Shown: positions 18,162 to 26,457 of the stretch, one piece after another
Position numbering within the stretch: position 1 is the stretch's first letter
Layout: each line of letters begins with the position of its first letter
Assembly (NCBI GenBank): GCA_000468055.1
Contig: KI260569.1
Span: forward strand, 60,967-124,966
Reading direction: 5' to 3'
Source of the DNA: Treponema lecithinolyticum ATCC 700332
Lineage (GTDB): Bacteria; Spirochaetota; Spirochaetia; Treponematales; Treponemataceae
DNA length: 64,000 nt
Notes under the pieces: generated by a model
Seen by the model: only the letters and a program-made list of their open reading frames with translations
Told to the model about the DNA's origin: nothing
The model's database searches: none
Made by a program: the position numbers and the translations under genes

Positions 18162-18812
18162 GTGTTAAGAAAAAAAATTCCGGCAACCCCTTCAATCAGA
18201 CGTTTGCCGTCTTATCTGCATATAATCAGAAATGCCGTCAGCGAAGGCTATGACTTTATTTCGGGAACGGTAATAGCGCGTGAACTTGATTTGGAAGCAA
18301 TTCAAGTACGCAAAGACTTGGCAATTACCGGTATCAGCGGTAAACCGAAAATAGGCTATCCGGTTACCGCTCTTATTGCAGCAATAGAACATTTTTTAGG
18401 CTGGGACAGTTCCAAAAACACCGTTATTATAGGAGCGGGTAATTTGGCAACCGCCCTTACAGGTTATCAGGAATTCAAATTTCACGGTTTGCACTTTGTA
18501 GCCGCCTTTGATACCAATCCCAAAAAGGTCGGCACCGACATACACGGAGTTCCCGTATATTCTATGGATGACCTTAAAGAGCAAGTAAAAAAATTAAAAG
18601 CTTCGATTGCCATTTTAACCGTACCTTCTTCATACGCGCAAGAAACGGCGGACAAAGCGGTTGCGGCAAATATAAAAGCTATATGGAATTTTACCAACGT
18701 TAAATTAAAGCTGCCCAAAGACGTAGTGTGCCAAAGAGAAGATTTAACTTCCGGCTATGCCATGCTCAGCCTTATGCTTAACAATAAAAAACCGCAGCGG
18801 CTTAAAGATTGA
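18162..18812 (+). CDS. rex: Redox-sensing transcriptional repressor Rex
   Basis: Rex senses the NADH/NAD+ ratio and represses fermentation and anaerobic genes when NADH is low. 216 residues, standard length. The N-terminal winged helix is visible (PSIRRLPSYLHIIRNA, VRKDLAITGISGKPKIGY), followed by a Rossmann domain with the dinucleotide-binding VIIGAGNLATALTGY near residue 88, VAAFDTNPKKVGTDIHGVPV, and the C-terminal swapped helix. Start is GTG at 18162 with GGAG 7 bases upstream. It overlaps the next gene by 4 bases (TTGA). The gene is divergent from flgB, with only about 110 bases between them. Confidence 0.96.
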   Translation: MLRKKIPATPSIRRLPSYLHIIRNAVSEGYDFISGTVIARELDLEAIQVRKDLAITGISGKPKIGYPVTALIAAIEHFLGWDSSKNTVIIGAGNLATALTGYQEFKFHGLHFVAAFDTNPKKVGTDIHGVPVYSMDDLKEQVKKLKASIAILTVPSSYAQETADKAVAANIKAIWNFTNVKLKLPKDVVCQREDLTSGYAMLSLMLNNKKPQRLKD

Positions 18813-19876
18813 CGGCATCAGACGGTAAAACGGCATGCCAAGCGCAGCTGTTTATAAACCGGCTGATAAAGCGAAGCCGCCACCTAAAAAAATGGGCGCG
18901 CAAAAACGGTATAAGCTGCTACCGGCTGTACGACCGCGATATCCCCGAAATTCCCGTGTGTCTTGACGTATACGAAGACCTTTCGCTTACAAGCTATGCC
19001 GTTTTATACTTATATGAACGCCCGTACGAAAAAGACAAAGCCGAAGAAGAGCTGTGGCTGAACGCTATAAAAAAAGCCGCATGCAGCGCATTGCATATTG
19101 CGGAGTGCAATATTTTTACCAAAACGCGCTACCGGCAGCGAAAAAACGGTAGCGGTCAATACCAAAAACAAAGCGCACAAACCGCTCCTGCCATGCAAAC
19201 TGAAGCTCAAAAAGCTGCAGCTGTACGGCAGAGCAAAGATTCGGCTAGGCGTATAATTGTGCAAGAGCAAGGCTTGCGTTTTTGCGTAAACCTTGTTTTG
19301 TATTTGGATACCGGTTTGTTTTTTGACCACCGCATATTGCGCCAAACAGTGCGCGGCGCAGCACAAAATAAAACGGTTTTAAATTTATTTTGCTATACCG
19401 GTTCTTTTAGCGTATATGCGGCATCAGGCGGCGCACATCAGGTAACGTCGGTTGATTTATCTTCGACGTATTTGGATTGGGCGCACGACAACCTTGTGCT
19501 TAACGGCTTTACCGACGAAAAGCGCTACCCGCTTGTAAAAAGCGATGTGCTCGCCTTTTTGCAAAACACGCACCAAAGCTGGGATATCATTATCCTCGAC
19601 CCGCCGACCTTTTCCAATTCAAAAAAAATGAACGGCGTGCTCGACATTAACCGCGATTGGCAAGTTCTTACCGCCTTGTGCCTTAAGCGGCTTAACAAAG
19701 GCGGCACGCTGTATTTTTCTTCAAACAGCCGCACGCTTAAATTCGATGAAGATTTTGTACGCACGTGCACGGCAAAAGGTGCGCCGTGCACGGTAACCGA
19801 CATCGGCGAGTGCACAATCCCCGAAGACTTTAGGAACAAGCGCATACACCGCTGCTGGCAAATCGATAAAACTTAA
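18809..19876 (+). CDS. Class I SAM-dependent 23S rRNA methyltransferase, RlmK-like
   Basis: Resembles the C-terminal (RlmK) half of the E. coli RlmKL fusion, which makes m7G2069 in 23S rRNA. 355 residues. N-terminal block FINRLIKRSRHLKKWA and CYRLYDRDIPEIPVCLDVYE; SAM-binding domain from about residue 175 with GLFFDHR, VLNLFCYTGSFSVYAA, VTSVDLSSTYLDWA and the catalytic-loop motif LDPPTFSNSKKM. A Gln/Ala-rich stretch (residues about 115-150) is extra. Start is TTG at 18809, overlapping the rex stop as TTGA, which implies translational coupling. An RlmI-type activity is the alternative. The stop overlaps, tail to tail, that of the PEGA lipoprotein. Confidence 0.88.
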   Translation: MTASDGKTACQAQLFINRLIKRSRHLKKWARKNGISCYRLYDRDIPEIPVCLDVYEDLSLTSYAVLYLYERPYEKDKAEEELWLNAIKKAACSALHIAECNIFTKTRYRQRKNGSGQYQKQSAQTAPAMQTEAQKAAAVRQSKDSARRIIVQEQGLRFCVNLVLYLDTGLFFDHRILRQTVRGAAQNKTVLNLFCYTGSFSVYAASGGAHQVTSVDLSSTYLDWAHDNLVLNGFTDEKRYPLVKSDVLAFLQNTHQSWDIIILDPPTFSNSKKMNGVLDINRDWQVLTALCLKRLNKGGTLYFSSNSRTLKFDEDFVRTCTAKGAPCTVTDIGECTIPEDFRNKRIHRCWQIDKT

Positions 19877-20250
19877 GTATTTAAATTGTTGTTTTCAGGA
19901 GTTAACATATAATACTGGTGCGAAAGCGGTCCTTGCACCCACAGCAAAGACGGCAACCAAAAAAACAAACCGAAAATTAAATTAACGGCTTTTATTTCTT
20001 TTTTTGTTCCCGTGTGTATATCCTTATAACCATCTTTGCGGATAAGAATGTCGGGATCGTCCCATACGGCATTGCTCATGCGCGTGGTTGCAGGAGTTTT
20101 TCCGATGTATTCGCCGTCGACATATACGTCTGCACCGGGAACATCGGTGTTAAAACTAACCCTTGTGTGCGTAACACAGCTTGTTACAAGCGTAAGCACA
20201 AAAACCGAAAGCAATACAACTGCTCCAATCTTTTTCATCGTTTTCCTCAC
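19873..20250 (-). CDS. PEGA-domain lipoprotein
   Basis: A 125-residue lipoprotein. The signal peptide is hydrophobic (IGAVVLLSVFVLTLVTSC) with lipobox VTSC at residues 22-25. The PEGA domain follows (VSFNTDVPGADVYVDGEYIG, KTPATTRM), a small surface or periplasmic beta domain with no enzymatic activity known. A hydrophobic stretch near residue 93 (LIFGLFFWLPSLLW) may be a second membrane contact. A GAGGAAAA ribosome site precedes the ATG. It lies 12 bases after the leucine-rich-repeat gene and is probably cotranscribed with it. Confidence 0.88.
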   Translation of the reverse strand: MRKTMKKIGAVVLLSVFVLTLVTSCVTHTRVSFNTDVPGADVYVDGEYIGKTPATTRMSNAVWDDPDILIRKDGYKDIHTGTKKEIKAVNLIFGLFFWLPSLLWVQGPLSHQYYMLTPENNNLNT

Positions 20251-20262
20251 TTTAACTGTCGC

Positions 20263-21183
20263 TTAGTTACTTTTAAACTTATCCGGCGTCGTACCCATTA
20301 CGGACGCTCTAGCTATATACATAGGTAATTGCTCCGCAGGCACTTGTATACCGCCGTCATCCAAATTTAAGCAGTTTTCAAAAGCTTTGCCGAAATTAGA
20401 CTCACTGATATAATTGCAGTTAAGCGTAACCGAACGAAGTTCGCTGCAGCCTTTAAAACAAGTTGCAATATTCATTTCAGACGAAAAAGGAATTTCCGGT
20501 CCTTGCTGAAGCGCCGTGCAGCCTTCAAAAGCAGAGCTCATCACATTAATACTGTCCGGAATTTTAGATACCTTTGTAAGCGCAGTACAATTTTTAAAAC
20601 AGCCGGTAAGGTCGGTAACGTTGTTAGGAATAAGCGGCATTTCCGTAAGCGCGGTACAGCCTTCAAAACAATAATCCAAATCCGTAACGCTGTCGGGAAT
20701 GACAGGCGCCTTTGCAAGAGAAGTACAGCCTTTAAAGCAACCGTCCATCTTTGTAACGGTTTTAGGAATTTCCGGAGCGCTTACCAAATTGGTGCAGCCG
20801 GCAAAGCTGTAGCACATTTCGGTAAGATTTTCTATTGCACCGTCGAATTTAAGATCAATTTTTTTATCCGGATTTTCTTGCAGTATTTTTGCTAATTTAC
20901 TTGTTTTATTTTTTTTAGCTTTCAAATCTTCCTGTGTAAGACCGGTTAGTTCAATACGGTTCACTTGTTCTGTGGAAGCTTTTTTTAGATAGGCATCCAA
21001 GCCGGCACCGTTTTGCCCAAAAGGCACTTGTGCGTACAGGGATTTACCTGCAGCAGAGTTCAAAAATGAAAAATCACTTTCATCGGCAACATTTTTACAA
21101 CCGATACAGAGAAACAGTGCAACAAGCATCACTACAACCGAATAAAAAAAGATATTCGTTTTTTTGCAACTTGTTTTACTCAT
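20263..21183 (-). CDS. BspA-like treponemal leucine-rich-repeat lipoprotein
   Basis: A 306-residue lipoprotein with signal peptide (FFYSVVVMLVALFLCIGC, lipobox CIGC). After a short N-terminal region come about six repeats of 23 residues of the treponemal (TpLRR/BspA-like) type, each with a C-F-x-G-C-T-x-L core, a proline-rich IP turn and SVTDLDY-like ends. Such proteins are surface-exposed and several bind host matrix or other bacteria. The repeat number is small compared with large BspA proteins. A clear AAGGAGA ribosome site and a promoter lie upstream. Function is inferred from repeats only. Confidence 0.9.
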   Translation of the reverse strand: MSKTSCKKTNIFFYSVVVMLVALFLCIGCKNVADESDFSFLNSAAGKSLYAQVPFGQNGAGLDAYLKKASTEQVNRIELTGLTQEDLKAKKNKTSKLAKILQENPDKKIDLKFDGAIENLTEMCYSFAGCTNLVSAPEIPKTVTKMDGCFKGCTSLAKAPVIPDSVTDLDYCFEGCTALTEMPLIPNNVTDLTGCFKNCTALTKVSKIPDSINVMSSAFEGCTALQQGPEIPFSSEMNIATCFKGCSELRSVTLNCNYISESNFGKAFENCLNLDDGGIQVPAEQLPMYIARASVMGTTPDKFKSN

Positions 21184-21215
21184 TGAAATCTCCTTAATAT
21201 AACAAATCGTAAATA

Positions 21216-21244
21216 AATATATATCAAAATATATAAAAAATCAA
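21216..21244 (-). promoter_or_regulatory. Promoter of the leucine-rich-repeat gene
   Basis: On the minus strand: -35 TTGATT (21239-21244), 17-base spacer, -10 TATATT (21216-21221). The region is very AT-rich, so chance matches are likely; the presence of a proper leader and ribosome site (AAGGAGA) downstream supports it. Confidence 0.45.
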
Positions 21245-21267
21245 TAGTTTTAGCGATAGCATATACA

Positions 21268-21296
21268 TTGACACAGCTTGCTCACCGTGATAAACT
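21268..21296 (+). promoter_or_regulatory. Promoter of the parvulin-like/DUF115/GH114 gene set
   Basis: Perfect -35 TTGACA (21268-21273), 17-base spacer, -10 TAAACT (21291-21296). The leader to the ATG at 21332 is about 30 bases and contains AAGGA. Confidence 0.65.
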
Positions 21297-21331
21297 CGTT
21301 TAATATACCATTTTGTTACAAGGACTCACGC

Positions 21332-22801
21332 ATGAAAAAAGAAGGTCATAAAAGCGTTACAAAAACGCTGTTGTATATAGGGTCGGTTGTTATACTGATT
21401 CTTGCGGCAGTATCTTTTGTCGTTATTCCGGCAATGCTTCCCGGCAAACAAACACAGCTGCCGCCGCTGGGTTCATACAAAAATAAAAAAATAGAATACG
21501 TGCAAGGCTCATACTTTTTGGATGCCGTTGCTTACTACGAACAGCAAAAAAAGAATTCAAACAAAACCGGACGCTCGCAAGAAAGCGATTTATTCGATGT
21601 TTTTAACAACGCATTCCGCGATACGGTTATTACCCTAGCTTTTAGCGACGAAGTAAAAAGAAGCGGTTACAAAGCTCCCGAACCTTTGGTAGAGCGTTCA
21701 ATGCTGCCTTATTTTTACAATGCAAACGGCGTATATTCGGCAAAAATATTCCGCGATACGCCGGACAGCCGCAAAGCTGAAATCCGCAAAGAAGTTGAAA
21801 ACCGGCTTGTATACAGCCGTTATGCAAACGATATCGGCAATTTAAAAACTTCGGCGGCCGAAATTCAATTTATATCGGACATGGGAGTACACAAGCGTTC
21901 TTTTGACGCAGCATTTTTTTCTACCGCAGATTATCCTCAAAGCGAAGCCGCTTTGTTCGGTACAAACAATGCACAGCTTTTTACCGTATATGATTTATCG
22001 ATTATAACGCTTAACAGCGAAGCGGAAGCAAAGAAAATTTTATCGCAACTTAAAAACAATGAACTGGTATTTGCCGATGCGGTAAGCGAATACTCAACTA
22101 AGCAGTACAGCGATGCATCCGGTAAATTAAACGAAAGCTATTATTACCGGCTTAAAAATCTTATAAAGTCGGAAGAACAGCTTGCCAAAATAACCGAACT
22201 TGCAAGCGGTTCTTTAAGCGATGTAACTGAAACGAGTTTCGGCTTTTCCATTTTTTATGCAAACGGCGAAAGCATTCAGCCTGATTTTACTTCCGCCGAA
22301 ATGCTGAACGTTGTACAACACTATATGAGCATTTATGAAGCCGGAATTATAGAAGATTACTACATTAACATTGCAAAAGACTTTTCGGCAAAAGCTGCCG
22401 TAGAAGGCTTTTTTTCCGCCGCAGCGCAATTCAATGCGCAAACATCCGATATTCCTTTGTTTCCGATAAATTACGGTAATGTGCCGCTTCTTTCTCCCCT
22501 GCCCGTGCAGGAAGTACCGCAGCTATCTCAAGAAACTTCAAACGAAAGCTTTTTACAAACCGCGTTTTCTTTAACCGAAGGAGAGTTGTCTTCTCCGCTC
22601 GTAACGGGTAAAAACATAACCGTGCTCCGTCTTAAAAAAATTGAAAATGACGATGTGGCTGCTGCAGGCACAATGAATTTTATGTATCCGTATTACGTAT
22701 CTCAGTCGGACAGTGCCGCCGTGCAATCGTATTTTATGCGCAGCCCGCACTTAAAAAACAATTTGTTTAATGTGTTTTTTAAGTATTTTATAAACAGCTG
22801 A
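21332..22801 (+). CDS. Membrane-anchored SurA/PpiC-like (parvulin-type) protein
   Basis: 489 residues from the ATG at 21332, chosen because AAGGA precedes it; a start 54 bases upstream is open but has no ribosome site. One N-terminal membrane anchor (LLYIGSVVILILAAVSFVVI). Residues about 60-190 resemble the helical chaperone domain of SurA/PpiD proteins (DVFNNAFRDTVITLAFSDEV). Residues about 220-310 resemble a parvulin domain (SEAEAKKILSQLKNNELVFADAVSEYST..., ASGSLSDVTETSFGFSIF), though several catalytic positions of true parvulins are not obvious. It is probably a periplasmic chaperone for envelope proteins, held at the inner membrane. It is followed 6 bases later by the DUF115 gene. Confidence 0.8.
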   Translation: MKKEGHKSVTKTLLYIGSVVILILAAVSFVVIPAMLPGKQTQLPPLGSYKNKKIEYVQGSYFLDAVAYYEQQKKNSNKTGRSQESDLFDVFNNAFRDTVITLAFSDEVKRSGYKAPEPLVERSMLPYFYNANGVYSAKIFRDTPDSRKAEIRKEVENRLVYSRYANDIGNLKTSAAEIQFISDMGVHKRSFDAAFFSTADYPQSEAALFGTNNAQLFTVYDLSIITLNSEAEAKKILSQLKNNELVFADAVSEYSTKQYSDASGKLNESYYYRLKNLIKSEEQLAKITELASGSLSDVTETSFGFSIFYANGESIQPDFTSAEMLNVVQHYMSIYEAGIIEDYYINIAKDFSAKAAVEGFFSAAAQFNAQTSDIPLFPINYGNVPLLSPLPVQEVPQLSQETSNESFLQTAFSLTEGELSSPLVTGKNITVLRLKKIENDDVAAAGTMNFMYPYYVSQSDSAAVQSYFMRSPHLKNNLFNVFFKYFINS

Positions 22802-22807
22802 AATTCG

Positions 22808-24679
22808 GTGGCGAACGGCGTTTTAATCGATACAACCGGCACTCTTATCCAAACGGTACAAACCGAGCGGGGAATGTCGGTTTTATACGCGGGACAATAT
22901 TTGTTTTCCCGCTACGATCCCGAAAAAACGCTGCGCACGCTTTTGGATTCGCTTACGTTCCAAAGCGGAACGCTGATTTTATGTTTTTCTCCCGTACTTC
23001 CTTTTACCGTAGAACTTATTAAAAAAAAGCTTGCCTCACAGCGCGCCGATAACTGTTTTATCCTCGGCATTGAAAAAGATGTACACTTGTACCGTTTGTA
23101 TTGTAAAGCGGCAAGCACGTTAAAAAAAAGTGTACTAAAAAAAACAAGCACCAGCGCCCCCCCTGCAGCCGTTATGCAAAAGACAAGCGGTGTGCAGGAT
23201 ACAATCGGCACGCCGGAAAAAACAGCGGAAGCAAATGTACCGTCGGCAATCGTTTTGCTTGAGCGCGCGCAGGATACGGCAGTGCTGCTCGAAAAAGGCG
23301 GCTTTCCGGACAATCAGCAAAACCGTGAACGTTATTTTGGCGACAAATTGCCGAACGAGGGAACATTCCGCCGTATAAGCGTAATCGACGGTTCTGCGGG
23401 AGTACGCTTACATAAAGATTTTTACGATGCCGCAGCCGATTACGCACAAAACAGCATAAACGTTTTTTGGAAAAACCGCATAACCCTCGTTAGACTGGGC
23501 CGCCTTTTTTCCCGCAATGCACTTAAAAACTGCGCACGCGCGGCTGTTTCCGTTCCGCTCGTAAAACAATCGGTATGCCGCCCGATTTTAGTATGCGGCG
23601 CCGGCACTTCTTTAAACCGCCTTATTCCTTTTATCCGCATAAACCGCACGCGTTTGCATATTCTTGCGGTAGACGCCGCACTCCGCTCTCTTTTGGACCA
23701 AGGCATACGTGCCGACGCCGTTATTGCCGTAGAAAGTCAAGCTGCAACAAGCAAAGCGTTTACCGGAACAGCGGGTACCGATATTCCCCTTATAGCCGAC
23801 TTGTGTTCAAGAGCGCAAATACTGCGCATTACCGGCGGCAGCGTATCGTTTTTTATATCGGAATATTATGCGAACCCTTTGCTTGAGCGCATAAAACAAA
23901 CACTCGGTAATTTAAGCGTACTGCCGCCGCTCGGTTCTGTAGGTTTGGTATCTATGGAAATCGCGCTTTTACTGCGCGCGCAAAACGTTCCGGTATTTAC
24001 ATGTGGTCTCGATTTTTCCTACCCTGCAGGTATAAGCCACTGTAAAGAGGCTCCGTCGCAAAAAGAAAGCCACCGTGTCTCAAACCGCTTTTTTCCTGCA
24101 GGAAATCCCGAAAGCGCATTCCGTAACGGTACTTTTTTTGCAAAAAGCAAAAGCGGCAGCGATTTTGTATGCGACCCTGCTTTACGCGGCTATGCTCAAT
24201 TGTTTAGCGCGCGCTATAAAAATGCGGCTCAAGTATACGACCTTGCAGATGAAGGCTTGGACACCGGTTTGCCGCGCTTAACCGAAACACAAGCATCCGC
24301 TATGTTGGATACATTTTTTTGCAATAACGGCACAAGTACCTCTGCTTCATCTGCGGTCGAAGACAATAAAAAAAATGCCGGCACCGGCACTAATAAAAGC
24401 TGCGCTCCAATTGATTTTTTTTATCTTGCCGAAAAAAAACGCTTAACCGATTTACGCGGCATACTGACCGGATCACTACCTGCCGTATCAAAAGGCGAAC
24501 TTTTAGAACGCTTGAGTGAATGCAGTTACCTATATTTACACTTTCCCGACGGGTATAAAAATCCGCAATCCGACAAAAACTTTTTAAATCAAAGTTTTTT
24601 AAACCGTATCCGCAGCGAAATAGATGTGTTTTTAAAAGATATCGACATGCAAATCGAACAAAATAAAGAAAACGTATAA
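22808..24679 (+). CDS. DUF115 (MptE-like) protein of the motility-associated factor family
   Basis: A 623-residue cytoplasmic protein. The central region from about residue 255 to 420 carries the DUF115/MptE-like core: ILVCGAGTSLNRLIPFI, LHILAVDAALRSLLDQGIRA, DAVIAVESQ, LPPLGSVGLVSMEIALLL and VFTCGLDFSYPAGISH. In other bacteria this family (Maf proteins in the flagellin-glycosylation setting) is linked to nonulosonic-acid transfer onto flagellins. Whether this protein does that here is inference; spirochaetal FlaB is glycosylated in some treponemes. The flanking N- and C-terminal regions are variable with low-complexity Ser/Ala stretches (residues about 115-150 and 510-530). Start is GTG at 22808 with a weak ribosome site; close spacing to the upstream gene suggests coupling. 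Confidence 0.82.
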   Translation: MANGVLIDTTGTLIQTVQTERGMSVLYAGQYLFSRYDPEKTLRTLLDSLTFQSGTLILCFSPVLPFTVELIKKKLASQRADNCFILGIEKDVHLYRLYCKAASTLKKSVLKKTSTSAPPAAVMQKTSGVQDTIGTPEKTAEANVPSAIVLLERAQDTAVLLEKGGFPDNQQNRERYFGDKLPNEGTFRRISVIDGSAGVRLHKDFYDAAADYAQNSINVFWKNRITLVRLGRLFSRNALKNCARAAVSVPLVKQSVCRPILVCGAGTSLNRLIPFIRINRTRLHILAVDAALRSLLDQGIRADAVIAVESQAATSKAFTGTAGTDIPLIADLCSRAQILRITGGSVSFFISEYYANPLLERIKQTLGNLSVLPPLGSVGLVSMEIALLLRAQNVPVFTCGLDFSYPAGISHCKEAPSQKESHRVSNRFFPAGNPESAFRNGTFFAKSKSGSDFVCDPALRGYAQLFSARYKNAAQVYDLADEGLDTGLPRLTETQASAMLDTFFCNNGTSTSASSAVEDNKKNAGTGTNKSCAPIDFFYLAEKKRLTDLRGILTGSLPAVSKGELLERLSECSYLYLHFPDGYKNPQSDKNFLNQSFLNRIRSEIDVFLKDIDMQIEQNKENV

Positions 24680-24689
24680 GGATGTTTAT

Positions 24690-25685
24690 ATGAATAAACT
24701 ACACAAAATTGTATTACCCTTTGCACTGATATTAAGTGCCGCCGCTTTTTTATGCTTTTCATGCCGCAGCTCGGAGCAGGACAAAGCCGATTTACAAAGT
24801 ATCGATTTCCGTTCGGAAATGCGCAGCTTTATCAGCGCCATAGCTCAAAAAGCACGGGTGCAAAATCCCTCGTTTATCGTTATACCGCAAAACGGTCAAG
24901 AGTTGATTACGTTAAACGACGAATCTGACGGACCGCTTGCACAAGAATACGTAAGCCGGATAAACGGTATCGGACGCGAAGATGTATACTTCGGCTACGA
25001 AAAAGACAATGTGCCCACACCCAAAAAAGTCAGCGAATATTTAAAAACATGGCTCGATGTGTACACACAAAACGGAAAATCCGTATTGGTTATAGATTAT
25101 TGTAAGGGTAAAGAAAATACCGATTTTTCTTACAAAAAAAATGCCGAAAACGGTTACATTTCTTTTGCCGCAGACCAAAGAGCGTTAAACGCCGTTCCAA
25201 AATACCCTCAAAAACCGTTTCGTGTAAATACAAACGATATAAAAGAGCTTGCTCAAGCACGGAATTTTTTATATTTAATTAACCCGGAGCACTACAAAAC
25301 AAAAGAAGAGTTTATAGACGACATGGCTAAAACCGATTACGACCTTATTGTCGTCGATTTGTTTTTTAACGGAACGGAATTAAGCGCTCAAGACGTGAAG
25401 CGCTTACAGCGCAAAAACAACGGAGCACGGCGCCTTATTATATGCTATATGAGCATAGGGGAAGCCGAAGATTACCGCTACTATTGGCGGCAGGAATGGA
25501 AACAACAAAAACCGTCATGGCTAAAAAAAGAAAATCCCGATTGGCAAGGAAATTACATAGTCGCTTATTGGGAAAGCGAATGGCAAAACATTATATTCAA
25601 TTATACGGACAAAATAACATCGCGCGGTTTTGACGGCGTGTATTTGGACGTTGTAGACGTATTTACTTACTTTGAAAGTAAATAG
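24690..25685 (+). CDS. Lipoprotein with a circularly permuted TM1410/GH114-type (COG2342) domain
   Basis: A 331-residue secreted protein with signal peptide and relaxed lipobox (LCFSC, cysteine 25). The family (endo-alpha-1,4-polygalactosaminidase-like TIM barrels) normally reads: FLYLIN, YDLVVID, YMSIGEAEDYRYYW, GNYxVxYW, GFDGVYLDxxDxxEYF, then NPDFxIxPQNGEEL, GIGxEDxFY, VLxxDY. Here the second half comes first: RVQNPSFIVIPQNGQEL (about residues 64-80), INGIGREDVYFGY, SVLVIDYCKG (about 130), and only then FLYLINPEHYKTKEEFIDDM (about 190), DLIVVDLFF, ICYMSIGEAEDYRYYW (about 250) and GFDGVYLDVVDVFTYFE at the very C-terminus. Both halves look intact, so the fold and active site could be complete. 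Substrate unknown; galactosaminogalactan-like polymers are the family precedent. Cotranscribed with DUF115, RBS AAGGATG. Confidence 0.85.
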   Translation: MNKLHKIVLPFALILSAAAFLCFSCRSSEQDKADLQSIDFRSEMRSFISAIAQKARVQNPSFIVIPQNGQELITLNDESDGPLAQEYVSRINGIGREDVYFGYEKDNVPTPKKVSEYLKTWLDVYTQNGKSVLVIDYCKGKENTDFSYKKNAENGYISFAADQRALNAVPKYPQKPFRVNTNDIKELAQARNFLYLINPEHYKTKEEFIDDMAKTDYDLIVVDLFFNGTELSAQDVKRLQRKNNGARRLIICYMSIGEAEDYRYYWRQEWKQQKPSWLKKENPDWQGNYIVAYWESEWQNIIFNYTDKITSRGFDGVYLDVVDVFTYFESK

Positions 25686-25753
25686 GAGCAAAGCGGCGTT
25701 TGTATACCGCCTGAATGCAAGACGTCGGCTTACTTTGCTTAAGTTTGCAAGCT

Positions 25754-26455
25754 TTACTCTTTTCTAAAAGCTAAAAAACCGAGCGGCAGCACTTTACTTA
25801 CCGAGCGCGCCCATGTTGTAGGATTTAAACCGACGGAAACCGCGTAAGCGTTTACAAACCAGTATTCGCCGGAAGCGGACGAAAATTCAAAATCTCCGTC
25901 ACCGCTTTTTGGAAGCTGTGCTGCCGTATTGCCGAAATGAAAATCTTTATCGCCGTAACGGCGCGGATTAAAAGAAGGTACGGCAGTAGGAATACCGTCG
26001 TAAAAAACGCCCAAATTATAAGTATAGGGGAACGCGGCGCCTTCATTTACCAGTCTGATAACAACCCTATGACTTCCTTCTATAAGCATATCGCTTCCGG
26101 AAGATGTCCGTATGCGCCGATAGTTTAAACTTTGCATTTTATAAAATCCGTCGGCACTGTTATCTTTATTCACCGCATTTATTTGCGCGGCATCTTTTTG
26201 CAAAGTTTCTTGCGAATTATAAATGCGGTAATACACTTCGGTTCCCGAAGCGATAAAACCGGTATTTTGCACCGAAGAAAATTCAAATTTACGGGTTTCC
26301 GCCGTCGACGTTTGTGTGTTAACCGTTGTACCGTCGGCAGGATTTTGCGGCACTGCATTTTCGGGCGGATTTATTTCGTAAAAAGTTTCCAACCCGCATG
26401 AAGTAAACAGCAAAAAAAAGCACACTGTCAAACGGCACAACAAACGCACAGGCAT
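25754..26455 (-). CDS. Hypothetical lipoprotein
   Basis: A 233-residue protein I do not recognise. Signal peptide with lipobox: LLCRLTVCFFLLFTSC, so the mature N-terminus would be a lipidated cysteine near residue 20. A Thr/Pro/Asn-rich linker follows (residues about 30-55), then a mostly beta-looking domain with many aromatic residues (GTEVYYRIY, SHRVVIRLVNEG, YTYNLGVFYDG, ASGEYWFVNAYAVSVG). No enzyme motif is seen. It begins 2 bases after the TPR gene stop and ends the long minus-strand gene run; the 68-base gap to the convergent GH114 gene holds weak inverted repeats (AGCAAAG at 25687 with CTTTGCT at 25733). Confidence 0.8.
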   Translation of the reverse strand: MPVRLLCRLTVCFFLLFTSCGLETFYEINPPENAVPQNPADGTTVNTQTSTAETRKFEFSSVQNTGFIASGTEVYYRIYNSQETLQKDAAQINAVNKDNSADGFYKMQSLNYRRIRTSSGSDMLIEGSHRVVIRLVNEGAAFPYTYNLGVFYDGIPTAVPSFNPRRYGDKDFHFGNTAAQLPKSGDGDFEFSSASGEYWFVNAYAVSVGLNPTTWARSVSKVLPLGFLAFRKE

Positions 26456-26457
26456 GC

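Noticed and set aside
25686-25753. Bidirectional terminator between the GH114 lipoprotein and the hypothetical lipoprotein
   Set aside because: The only long-range pairing (AGCAAAG with CTTTGCT) leaves a large open loop and no T-run, so it was not listed as a feature.
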